Source: an uncultured Clostridia bacterium
Lineage (GTDB): Bacteria; Bacillota; Clostridia; Oscillospirales; Acutalibacteraceae
Reading direction: 5' to 3'
Assembly (NCBI GenBank): GCA_937902305.1
Contig: CALDHV010000080.1
Location: 1-7,096, forward strand
Length of the DNA stretch: 7,096 bases
Positions within the stretch are counted from its first letter, which is position 1, and every line of letters begins with the position of its first letter. The translations under genes were made by a program, and so were the position numbers. The notes under the pieces were generated by a model. It made no database searches. It worked only from the letters and a program-made list of their open reading frames with translations, and was not told the DNA's origin. Shown here piece by piece: positions 1 to 5,783 of the stretch.

Positions 1-6
1 CCTATG

Positions 7-30
7 AAAAAAGCCGCCGGAAACGGCGAC
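7..30 (-). terminator. Intrinsic terminator of the leftward operon
   Basis: On the minus strand, positions 28-24 (CGCCG) pair with 19-15 (CGGCG) around a TTTC loop. The stem extends by a T-G wobble (29/14) and a G-C pair (30/13), giving 7 bp. It is followed directly by six Ts (12-7). It lies about 31 bases after the stop codon of the Mrr-like gene, where a Rho-independent terminator for the leftward genes would be expected. Seen directly in sequence; activity is inferred. Confidence 0.8.
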
Positions 31-61
31 TGCAACGGAATGCGGATTAACTGAATTATGC

Positions 62-859
62 TTATGTTTCCGTTGCGACAGGTATGTATACCATTCTCAA
101 CGGGATCATTTTTCTGTATTTCTCTGCGAGCTGGTCGTAGTATTTCAAAATCAAGTCTACCAGCTCCGTGCCGTTAATTCCTCTGATGATGGGTGTGCTT
201 TCGAGGTATTTCTGCGCGTTCTTCGTATAGTTGGAAAGCGTAACGAACAAACCGTAGTCGCCCTCGCGCATCGCGCCCTTGAGGGATTGAATCGTGGTTT
301 CTTTGATGTCGCTGTCCTGACTCTTGACCTGTACAAGAATGCGGGGCGGTAATTCATCTTTGTATGCGGTGATGTCAATCCCGCTGTCGCCACCATGCGG
401 GGACAGGGTCGTCCGGTATCCCATTGCCCGCAGAAGATCGGCTACGAACTCTTCAAGGTCGTATCCCTTGAGGTGTTTGCTCAATTCCTTCAGGACGAAG
501 TCCTTGGTCGTTTCGATAATATCGTCTGCGGTTGCAGCAACAGTTTCGTCCTCTACCTCGTCAGAAACGATGGCATTCTTTTTGAAGTTCTTATCGAGTG
601 CAGCCATGTATTCTTCGGTGTAGGTCTTGATCGTGAAGAAGGACATTGCTGATCCAACCTCGTACAATGCACCCTGTGAAAAAGCGGTACGCGGAAGGTG
701 TTTGAGCCATTTCACTTTGCGCTGCTGCACGTACTCTGCCGCATCGGGTACGTACATGTAGTCGCTCTCTACGACTCCGATATTGATCTGCCGGTCGATC
801 TTCGACGGGTAAACCACGTAATCGCCAATCTGCATTTCATAGCAGAAGCGGTACAGCAT
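62..859 (-). CDS. Mrr-type restriction endonuclease-like protein, N-terminally truncated
   Basis: The 265-aa product has an Mrr catalytic domain (PD-(D/E)xK nuclease fold) at about residues 130-240. E137 lies in the leading helix, followed by GxDI with D162 and QVK at 177-179, the Asp and Lys expected for metal-dependent DNA cleavage. Family members cut modified (methylated) or foreign DNA. Residues 1-90 (YEMQIGDYVVYPSK and WLKHLPRTAF segments) match the second half of the N-terminal region common in this subfamily. Full-length relatives, as I recall them, carry roughly 70-80 further residues upstream. Here an in-frame TAA lies five codons before the ATG, so that part is absent. The in-frame codons just before the ATG read Ala-Gly, matching the AGxLYRF of relatives, so homology seems to run into the stop region. 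A GGAG at 869-866 gives a modest ribosome-binding site, so translation from 859 is possible. The gene is the last of the leftward set, 15 nt after the preceding stop. It is either a shortened active nuclease or a decaying gene; the catalytic residues are intact. Confidence 0.8.
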   Translation of the reverse strand: MLYRFCYEMQIGDYVVYPSKIDRQINIGVVESDYMYVPDAAEYVQQRKVKWLKHLPRTAFSQGALYEVGSAMSFFTIKTYTEEYMAALDKNFKKNAIVSDEVEDETVAATADDIIETTKDFVLKELSKHLKGYDLEEFVADLLRAMGYRTTLSPHGGDSGIDITAYKDELPPRILVQVKSQDSDIKETTIQSLKGAMREGDYGLFVTLSNYTKNAQKYLESTPIIRGINGTELVDLILKYYDQLAEKYRKMIPLRMVYIPVATET

Positions 860-874
860 ACCCGCTCCGGTTGT

Positions 875-1009
875 TTAATACGCCGGTATGCCATACCCAT
901 AGATCTCATAATGCCCGACGGGATACCTCCTGCGGGCGCAGCTGTCGGTGGTGTTGCCCTCGACAGTACAGACATAGCCGTCCTCGACCTTTTCCACGAT
1001 GCCGACGTG
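875..1009 (-). other. CHAP-domain C-terminal remnant inside the chimeric gene
   Basis: Residues 160-203 of the 203-aa gene read as the end of a CHAP (NlpC/P60-like cysteine amidase/peptidase) domain. HVGIV (H160) corresponds to the catalytic histidine strand. VEGN (E176, N178) corresponds to the third polar catalytic position, and the final YGYGIPAY is the usual C-terminal strand. The N-terminal half with the nucleophilic cysteine is missing. The switch falls at DGITDH (about 1024-1007), a sequence that fits both the end of a peptidoglycan-binding repeat (QDGITD) and the lead-in to a CHAP histidine (DGxxDHVGIV). The remnant ends at the gene's own TAA, next to the truncated Mrr gene. Confidence 0.7.
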
Positions 1010-1486
1010 GTCGGTGATGCCGTCCTGCGGCAATCCGAGTATTTTTTGCGCGGTCTGCACTGCCAGCACAGTTTCGTCGTCATAGACTCCGGTCGGTTGT
1101 ATGGACAAAAGATTGCGGTATCGCGCCGCGAGGGCGCGTAGAATGACCTGCAAAAACCACACGCTGTCGCCGGTCGTTTGCGCCTCCAGCACCCCCTGCC
1201 CGTTGCGGTAGCCGTCGATCGGCATTGGTGCTTGCGCGGCACAGCGGATCTCCTGACAGACAAGGCATACCGTGTCCCAGGTCAGACGGTCGGTCTTGCC
1301 GGTGTCCGGCAGACCCTCCTGCTGTTGAAATTGCCGGACGGCGGCGACGGTGGCTTCGCCGTAATAGCCGTCTGCCGTCAGCGTGGCGTAGCCCTGCCGG
1401 TCTTGCTCGATGGTGCGCAGATTTTGCTGTAATTCCCGCACATATTCCCGCCGGTCGGCGGTGATGTCGTTGTGCTCACAATTCAT
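875..1486 (-). CDS. Peptidoglycan-binding protein with a fused partial CHAP tail (chimeric)
   Basis: The 203-aa product has one complete peptidoglycan-binding type 1 (PGBD) repeat at about residues 15-75 (YVRELQQNL, DGYYGEATVAAVRQFQQ, LTWD). A second starts at about 105 (SVWFLQVIL, TGVYDDETVLAVQTAQKILGLPQDG). The second repeat should end with an xTW-type helix, but at residues 155-160 it turns into the last part of a CHAP domain (see the separate entry). No signal peptide or membrane segment is visible. The PGBD part should bind cell-wall or spore-cortex peptidoglycan; the CHAP tail cannot be catalytic because it lacks the cysteine. The ATG at 1486 follows AGGAGGG at 1500-1494 with 7 nt spacing, 29 nt after the stop of the SpoIID-like gene, so it is probably co-transcribed with it. 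I infer that the ancestral gene was a two-PGBD protein whose 3' end was replaced through a deletion or recombination at the shared DGITD segment. An assembly join is also possible. Confidence 0.85.
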   Translation of the reverse strand: MNCEHNDITADRREYVRELQQNLRTIEQDRQGYATLTADGYYGEATVAAVRQFQQQEGLPDTGKTDRLTWDTVCLVCQEIRCAAQAPMPIDGYRNGQGVLEAQTTGDSVWFLQVILRALAARYRNLLSIQPTGVYDDETVLAVQTAQKILGLPQDGITDHVGIVEKVEDGYVCTVEGNTTDSCARRRYPVGHYEIYGYGIPAY

Positions 1487-1515
1487 ATTCGTTCCCTCCT
1501 GCTTATCCTGTTTGG

Positions 1516-2907
1516 CTACCGTTGAAGTACAAAGCCGGGATATTGCTCCAGACGCTTGATATTGCCAAAGCGGAGTGCCGAATAGACGGCGGCGATGGCG
1601 TCCCAGGTCGTCACACCGATCGCTCCGCTCGGATTAAGCCCCAATAGCTGTTGAAACGCTACCACCGCCTCCTGCGTGCCCGGCCCGAATACGCCGTCGA
1701 TAGCGGGGGAGGGGATGGCGGGATATGTTTCGGCAATATACGCGAGATACTCCTGCATCGTCGCCACATCATTGCCGCGCGAGCCGAGCCGCAGTACCTG
1801 CCCCGGGAACAGCGGCACGCCTCCGTCGATCAGATCGGTGGAACGCCGTATACCGGCATAGGCGTCGGTCATTGCCTGCCAGGTCAGTCTGCCGACGATG
1901 CCGTCGGTATTCAGCCCGAAGGTCTGCTGGAACGCCAGCACCGCCTGCTCGGTCGCCTCATCAAAGGTGCCGGTGATGGGGATGCGCGGTACGGTGTCGT
2001 AATACGCGCCGATGACATTGAGATAGTACTGGATGACCAGCACATCCCGCCCCTCGCTCCCGCGGGAGAGCAGTTGTGAGTATTCGCGGGGCAATTCGTC
2101 GATGGACAGCCCCTCCGAGTCCAGCTCGCTGAGTCGCTTGACCGCATTGAAGATGTAGGAAATGCGATTCCATGTAGCATTGCCGATGATGCCGTCCTGC
2201 GTCAAGCCGAAAATGCGCTGAAAGGCGATGACCGCCGCCTCCGTTTCCACGCCGAAGATGCCGTCGGCGGGGGTGATCTTCGGGATGCCGGGATAGTTGG
2301 TGGAAATGCGGTTGAGCTGTATCTGCTTTTGCTGTACATCGTTGCCGGAGTCCCCCAGACGGATCGCTCGCCCGGGATAGGAGGGCAGACCGTTGCGCAC
2401 CGGGGCATCCGTAACGATGTCGATGTTGTTGCCGTAAAAGCGCCGGAGGATGGAAAGCGCGTCCAGCCCCTGCTCGGCAAGCGGTACGGTGCCCCATTGC
2501 GACAGACCGTCACAGCGGGTGGTCGTGCCGTTGCAATACTGGGTGAAATACGGCTCGATGCCGTCGCCGCGCACAACATAGTCGTTGAAGATCTCATCCA
2601 CGATCCGGCTGATATTGTCGTAGATGTCCCGGTTGGGGATGAACGCCTGGTCGTAGCGGGTGGAGTTGGTGATGTCGAAATTGTAGCCGCGACTGCGGTA
2701 CCATTCGGTGTAGTAGCGATTGAGCGCGTAGGAAATCTGTGCGTAGATGTTGGCGCGAATCGCCTCCTCCGGCCAGGTGGGGTATATCTCACTGCTGGCG
2801 ACATTTTTGATGTAGTCCGGGAAGGAAACATAGACGTTTTCGGCGGCGGCATTCGGCGCACCGAGATGTACTACGATGGTATTGGGAATGAACGGTGTTC
2901 CGGTCAT
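1516..2907 (-). CDS. SpoIID-like domain protein with three peptidoglycan-binding repeats
   Basis: The 463-aa product. Residues about 10-165 resemble the SpoIID/LytB domain. YIKNVASSEIYPTWPEEAIRA (31-51 region) places E40 at the position of the lytic transglycosylase catalytic Glu, and DGLSQWGTVPLAEQG (133-147) matches the conserved GxSQ(W/Y)G segment near the domain end. Cys125 and Cys132 flank a short loop just before it; some clostridial SpoIID enzymes bind zinc near here, so a metal site is plausible. Three PGBD type 1 repeats follow at about 181-247, 281-343 and 372-436, each with a DGxFG or TGTFD turn, an AVxAFQ helix and an ATW/LTW/TTW helix. SpoIID enzymes cleave glycan strands during engulfment in sporulation. 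This architecture has no visible signal peptide or N-terminal membrane anchor, unlike classical SpoIID, so its route to the wall is unclear. The ATG at 2907 follows AAGGAGGTG (2921-2913) with 7 nt spacing. The stop of the upstream gene overlaps this ribosome-binding site, which suggests translational coupling. The assignment is strong; a spore-envelope role is inference. Confidence 0.88.
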   Translation of the reverse strand: MTGTPFIPNTIVVHLGAPNAAAENVYVSFPDYIKNVASSEIYPTWPEEAIRANIYAQISYALNRYYTEWYRSRGYNFDITNSTRYDQAFIPNRDIYDNISRIVDEIFNDYVVRGDGIEPYFTQYCNGTTTRCDGLSQWGTVPLAEQGLDALSILRRFYGNNIDIVTDAPVRNGLPSYPGRAIRLGDSGNDVQQKQIQLNRISTNYPGIPKITPADGIFGVETEAAVIAFQRIFGLTQDGIIGNATWNRISYIFNAVKRLSELDSEGLSIDELPREYSQLLSRGSEGRDVLVIQYYLNVIGAYYDTVPRIPITGTFDEATEQAVLAFQQTFGLNTDGIVGRLTWQAMTDAYAGIRRSTDLIDGGVPLFPGQVLRLGSRGNDVATMQEYLAYIAETYPAIPSPAIDGVFGPGTQEAVVAFQQLLGLNPSGAIGVTTWDAIAAVYSALRFGNIKRLEQYPGFVLQR

Positions 2908-2919
2908 AGTTACACCTCC

Positions 2920-3447
2920 TTACAGGTCTGCCGGGCCGCCGGAACGGTATACGCGCGGAATGTCGGGGCTTTCGCCCGGCAGGAGCGGGAGAAGCCCCGC
3001 CGGTTGCGTGACGTGATTGCTGCCGTAGACCGGCACGTTTTCGTGTAAGGCGGTCGCGTACCCATCGGCGGAAATGCGTACATTGTAGCCGATATACGGG
3101 TGGGTCGTTTCCGGGTCAAACGTCAGCTCCGGGTCAAGCGCCGGCAGGGCAAAGACCGGGGTGCGCCCGTCGCGATCGGTCACGGCGGAGCCCATCAGCA
3201 GTTCACCCTCCTCGGATGGTCGCGTGACCGTCACCTGCGCACCGGCGATCGGCTCGGCGCGCTGACCGGAGAACACCGTCACCGTTAAATAGCCGGTGAA
3301 CGTCTCCCCGTCACCCGGAGCGGGCGGTGAAGCGGGCGGCTCGTTTTCAGGTGGTGTAACGGGAGCGTCGAGACGGTAGTTTTTCATCATTTCCTGCCGG
3401 TAACGCTCGATGCGTGCCCGCAGATCTTCTTCTTCGGAACGGTTCAT
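2920..3447 (-). CDS. Hypothetical protein with a carboxypeptidase-regulatory-like beta domain
   Basis: The 175-aa product. Residues 1-25 are a charged helix (EEEDLRARIERYRQEMM), possibly coiled-coil. Residues about 28-48 form a Pro-rich linker. Residues about 51-145 look like a transthyretin-like/Cna-B-like beta sandwich of the carboxypeptidase-regulatory type: GYLTVTVFSG, then PIAGAQVTV, VTDRDGRT, YNVRISADGYA and ENVPVYG. That strand and turn order is typical of such domains. The C-terminal tail (148-175) is Pro/Gly-rich. No enzyme motifs, signal peptide or membrane segment are visible. The ATG at 3447 has AGGAGG at 3460-3455 with 7 nt spacing. It is the first gene of the leftward set, 12 nt before the SpoIID-like gene, so it may be a structural or adaptor partner of the peptidoglycan-binding proteins. 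I do not recognise a named gene; the function is unknown. Confidence 0.8.
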   Translation of the reverse strand: MNRSEEEDLRARIERYRQEMMKNYRLDAPVTPPENEPPASPPAPGDGETFTGYLTVTVFSGQRAEPIAGAQVTVTRPSEEGELLMGSAVTDRDGRTPVFALPALDPELTFDPETTHPYIGYNVRISADGYATALHENVPVYGSNHVTQPAGLLPLLPGESPDIPRVYRSGGPADL

Positions 3448-3559
3448 AGATGATCCTCCTATATATGTAATCGAATGATTGAAAAACAGAGGAAAAGAGA
3501 GGATTTTGGCGGATTTCGGAGATTTTTCGGACGTTTTTGCGAACTGCTTTGGAAAAAAT

Positions 3560-3571
3560 CGGGTTTTCCCG
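3560..3571 (-). other. Short hairpin flanked by A/T runs
   Basis: CGGG-TTTT-CCCG, with AAAAAAT on both sides on the plus strand. Read on the minus strand it is a 4-bp hairpin followed by ATTTTTT, like a weak intrinsic terminator facing left. There is no leftward gene upstream of it within the intergenic region, so it might only block stray antisense transcription from the pot side. The stem is short and its function is doubtful. Confidence 0.3.
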
Positions 3572-3615
3572 CAAAAAATCGCAGAATATCGAAGAAAGTT
3601 TTTTTAGAAAAGATA

Positions 3616-3644
3616 TTGACAATTGGAAAAAATGTGTTTATTAT
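3616..3644 (+). promoter_or_regulatory. SigA-type promoter of potABCD
   Basis: The -35 TTGACA (3616-3621) is a perfect consensus. A 17-nt spacer leads to the -10 TATTAT (3639-3644), one mismatch from TATAAT. The AT-rich run upstream (about 3590-3614, with AAGTTTTTTTAGAAAAGA) could act as an UP element. The transcription start is expected near 3651, giving a potA leader of about 175 nt. Seen in sequence; promoter activity is inferred. Confidence 0.8.
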
Positions 3645-3654
3645 GTATTCCGTT

Positions 3655-3670
3655 GTCTGAAATGTCAGAC
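3655..3670. promoter_or_regulatory. Palindrome at the pot transcription start, candidate operator
   Basis: GTCTGAAATGTCAGAC is a perfect inverted repeat with 6-bp arms and a 4-nt centre, at about +5 to +20 relative to the predicted start. The position suits a repressor operator that blocks RNA polymerase escape. It could instead form a small hairpin at the RNA 5' end that protects the transcript. It does not match the CodY or Gram-positive LexA consensus as I know them. Confidence 0.45.
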
Positions 3671-3741
3671 TGCATCTGAGCAATATCTTGTGCCTGCTAA
3701 GCAACGCCGCAATCCTCCTATATCGGACGGATTGTGAAAAA

Positions 3742-3812
3742 CCCTTTGCGGAGGGCGTTGCAACGGTAGGTACGCCCCGCCGTTTCGGCGGCGGAGAAAA
3801 TACCGCAAAGGG
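3742..3812 (+). promoter_or_regulatory. Three-way-junction leader RNA sequestering the potA RBS, candidate cis-regulatory RNA
   Basis: Three nested or adjacent helices can be drawn with perfect pairing. P1 is CCCTTTGCGG (3742-3751) with CCGCAAAGGG (3803-3812), 10 bp. P2 is GGGCGT (3753-3758) with ACGCCC (3772-3777), with the 13-nt loop TGCAACGGTAGGT. P3 is CGCCG (3778-3782) with CGGCG (3786-3790), with a TTT loop. A 12-nt purine-rich single strand (GCGGAGAAAATA, 3791-3802) then joins P3 to P1. The potA ribosome-binding site (AAAGGGGGA, 3807-3815) lies in the 3' strand of P1, so closing P1 should hide it. The layout resembles a translational riboswitch, but it lacks the TPP, purine and c-di-GMP riboswitch signatures I know. 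A ligand (for example a polyamine) is speculation. No U-run follows, so a terminator mechanism is unlikely. Confidence 0.5.
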
Positions 3813-3825
3813 GGATGCATATCCA

Positions 3826-4971
3826 ATGAGTCAAAAGAAAATCATCGAGCTGAAAAACATCACCATTTCCTATGACGGTGAACCGGTGCTCAAGGATCTC
3901 AACCTGAGCATATCCGACGGAGAGTTCGTCACCCTGCTGGGGCCGTCCGGCTGCGGCAAAACGACCACTCTGCGACTGATCGGCGGCTTCATCTCGGCGG
4001 ACAGCGGGGATGTTTTTTTCGATGGCAAACGCATCAACGACCTGCCGGCGTACAAGCGCGGGGTCAACACCATTTTCCAGCGATACGCGCTGTTTCCGCA
4101 TTTGAATGTATATGAAAATGTGGCATTCGGTATGCGCGTGAAGAAGAAAAAAGAGGCGGAGATACGGCAAAAGGTCTCCGAAATGCTTCGGCTGGTCAAC
4201 CTGGTCGGCTTTGAAAAGCGGGCGGTGTCCACCTTGTCCGGTGGTCAGCAGCAACGGGTGGCGATCGCCCGTGCACTGGCGAACGAGCCGAAGGTTCTGC
4301 TACTCGACGAGCCGCTGGCGGCACTTGACCTTAAGCTCCGCAAGGATATGCAGACCGAGCTAAAAAACATTCAACAGAGCCTCGGCATCAGCTTTGTCTA
4401 TGTCACCCATGATCAGGAGGAGGCGCTGTCGATGTCCGATACCGTTGTCGTGATGGACAACGGCGTCATTCAGCAGATCGGCTCTCCGCAGGACATCTAC
4501 AATGAGCCAAAGAATGCCTTTGTGGCGGATTTTATCGGTGAAAGCAATATCCTCGATGGCATTATGCACGAGGATTATCTTGTCGAGTTCTTCGGACGTA
4601 AGTTCCGCTGTGTGGACAGCGGCTTTGCGCCGATGGAGCCGGTAGATGTGGTCATCCGCCCGGAGGATATTGACATCGTTGCCCCGGAAAAGGGTGTATT
4701 GACCGGGCGGGTCACCGCCGTCACCTTCCGTGGCGTCCATTATGAAACGATCGTGGATTTCAAGGGCTTCAAGTGGTTGATCCAAACGACCGATTTCTAC
4801 CCGGTCGGGAGCGAGATCGGCATTGTCCTCAATCCCGAGGATCTGCATATTATGAAAAAATCGGCGTATTCCGGTATGTTCGGTGATTACAGCTCCTATT
4901 CGGAGGAGTTTGACACGCTGGGCAATCCGGGGGCTGAACAGGGCGAGAGCGCCACGGAGGCGGCAGAATGA
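3826..4971 (+). CDS. potA: Spermidine/putrescine ABC transporter ATP-binding protein PotA
   Basis: The 381-aa product is the ATPase that powers polyamine import through PotB/PotC at the cytoplasmic face. All ABC motifs are intact: Walker A GPSGCGKTT (39-47), Q-loop Gln85 in FQRYALFPH, signature LSGGQQQR (137-144), Walker B VLLLDEP (157-163) with catalytic E162, D-loop ALD (166-168) and switch His195 in YVTHDQEEA. A TOBE-type regulatory domain occupies about 270-350 (VVIRPEDIDIV, VTAVTFRGVHYE), followed by a Ser/Glu-rich tail. The ATG at 3826 is chosen because family homology begins just after it and AAAGGGGGA (3807-3815) sits 10 nt upstream. An in-frame TTG at 3688 would add 46 residues unlike the family and would cross the structured leader. 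The gene overlaps potB by 4 nt. Sugar-importer ATPases (MalK/UgpC type) are similar, but the PotB/C/D neighbours settle the assignment. Confidence 0.95.
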   Translation: MSQKKIIELKNITISYDGEPVLKDLNLSISDGEFVTLLGPSGCGKTTTLRLIGGFISADSGDVFFDGKRINDLPAYKRGVNTIFQRYALFPHLNVYENVAFGMRVKKKKEAEIRQKVSEMLRLVNLVGFEKRAVSTLSGGQQQRVAIARALANEPKVLLLDEPLAALDLKLRKDMQTELKNIQQSLGISFVYVTHDQEEALSMSDTVVVMDNGVIQQIGSPQDIYNEPKNAFVADFIGESNILDGIMHEDYLVEFFGRKFRCVDSGFAPMEPVDVVIRPEDIDIVAPEKGVLTGRVTAVTFRGVHYETIVDFKGFKWLIQTTDFYPVGSEIGIVLNPEDLHIMKKSAYSGMFGDYSSYSEEFDTLGNPGAEQGESATEAAE

Positions 4972-5783
4972 AAAATCGTGCATCTGCCGCGCCGTTCGCC
5001 GTATGGATGCTGCTGTTTACCATCGTTCCGATGGTCATTGTGCTGTGGTTTGCCTTTACGGATGACAGCGGCGCTTTTACCTTTCAAAACATTGTAGAGA
5101 TCGGCAAATATCTGGGTACATACATCGACTCCATTTGGATGGGTGCGCTGGCGACGGTCATCTGTCTTGTGCTGGCGTACCCGATCGCACTGAGCATCAG
5201 CCGCCGGAGCAAAAACGCCCAGCGCACGATGGTGATGATCGTGATGCTGCCGATGTGGATGAACTTTCTTATGCGCACCTATGCGTGGATGTCGCTCCTG
5301 GAGGATCAGGGACTGATCAATCAGTTCCTCGGTCTGTTCGGTCTGCATTGGCATATGATCAATACCGACGGAGCGATCATTTTGGGTATGGTATATAATT
5401 TCCTGCCCTTTATGATCCTGCCGCTGTATTCGGTGATGGTGAAAATGGATATGCGGGTCATTGAGGCGGCGCAGGATCTCGGCTCCAACTCCGTTCAGGT
5501 TTTGCGGCGGGTCATCCTGCCGCTCAGTACCCCCGGCATCGTGTCCGGGGTGACGATGGTGTTCGTCCCCGCGGTCAGCACCTTCGTCATCTCCAAGCTG
5601 TTGGGCGGCAGTAAGACTATGATGATCGGCGATGTTATCGAAACAATGTTCCTTGGCGACGGTTGCAACTATAACGTCGGTGCGGCGCTGTCGCTGGTGC
5701 TGATGGTGCTGATGCTACTGTGTATGTCGTTGATGAAAAATGTCGATAACGGAGAAGATGAGATCGGAGGCGTTGTGATGTGA
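4968..5783 (+). CDS. potB: Spermidine/putrescine ABC transporter permease PotB
   Basis: The 271-aa inner-membrane permease has about six hydrophobic segments (roughly 8-30, 57-78, 87-110, 135-157, 188-212 and 236-257). The EAA loop that docks on PotA is at 166-190 (EAAQDLGSNSVQVLRRVILP followed by STPG). The motif LPMWMNFLMRTYAWM at about 94-108 is characteristic of PotB. Length is normal for the family. The ATG at 4968 overlaps the potA stop as ATGA and has GGAGG at 4956-4960 with 7 nt spacing, so translation is probably coupled to potA. It pairs with PotC to form the translocation channel. The C-terminal tail is acidic (NGEDE). Nothing is broken or missing. Confidence 0.94.
   Translation: MKNRASAAPFAVWMLLFTIVPMVIVLWFAFTDDSGAFTFQNIVEIGKYLGTYIDSIWMGALATVICLVLAYPIALSISRRSKNAQRTMVMIVMLPMWMNFLMRTYAWMSLLEDQGLINQFLGLFGLHWHMINTDGAIILGMVYNFLPFMILPLYSVMVKMDMRVIEAAQDLGSNSVQVLRRVILPLSTPGIVSGVTMVFVPAVSTFVISKLLGGSKTMMIGDVIETMFLGDGCNYNVGAALSLVLMVLMLLCMSLMKNVDNGEDEIGGVVM

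Larger units (their letters stand above)
3448..3825. other. Divergent intergenic region, AT-rich then structured leader
   Basis: This 378-bp stretch separates the leftward wall genes from rightward potABCD. From 3461 to about 3650 it is AT-rich with many A and T runs and no convincing coding sequence. From about 3651 to 3825 it is the predicted 5' leader of the pot operon. It contains the promoter, palindrome and three-way-junction elements listed separately. I could not find a convincing promoter for the leftward genes: ATTACATATATAG next to their ribosome-binding site is too close to the start to serve as a -10 box. Confidence 0.75.

Noticed and set aside
769..1263. 164-aa minus-strand ORF bridging the chimeric gene and the Mrr gene
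   Set aside because: It is a frame-shifted shadow of the two real genes, with Arg/Ser/Thr-rich noise composition.
1516..2907. The three PGBD repeats as a DNA tandem repeat
   Set aside because: They are diverged protein-domain repeats, with no near-identical DNA copies visible.
3347..3622. 91-aa minus-strand ORF
   Set aside because: It overlaps the well-supported 175-aa gene out of frame and has no family-like sequence or ribosome-binding site.
3475..3660. Small basic ORF on the plus strand in the intergenic region
   Set aside because: No ribosome-binding site, low-complexity AT-rich composition, and it overlaps the pot promoter.
3742..3812. TPP, purine or c-di-GMP riboswitch as the identity of the leader
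   Set aside because: The helices are three-way, but the conserved core bases of these classes (for example CUGAGA of TPP) are absent.
3688..3825. In-frame TTG at 3688 as an upstream start for PotA
   Set aside because: It has no ribosome-binding site, the 46 extra residues do not resemble the PotA family, and the stretch is better explained as the structured leader.
3815..3829. Four-codon ORF (ATG at 3815, TGA overlapping the potA ATG) as a regulatory leader peptide
   Set aside because: The purine-rich ribosome-binding site directly abuts this ATG, too close for initiation; the potA ATG 10 nt away is far better placed.
4360..4983. 207-aa minus-strand ORF antisense to potA
   Set aside because: It is an antisense shadow of a strongly supported ABC ATPase gene, without a ribosome-binding site or domain signal.
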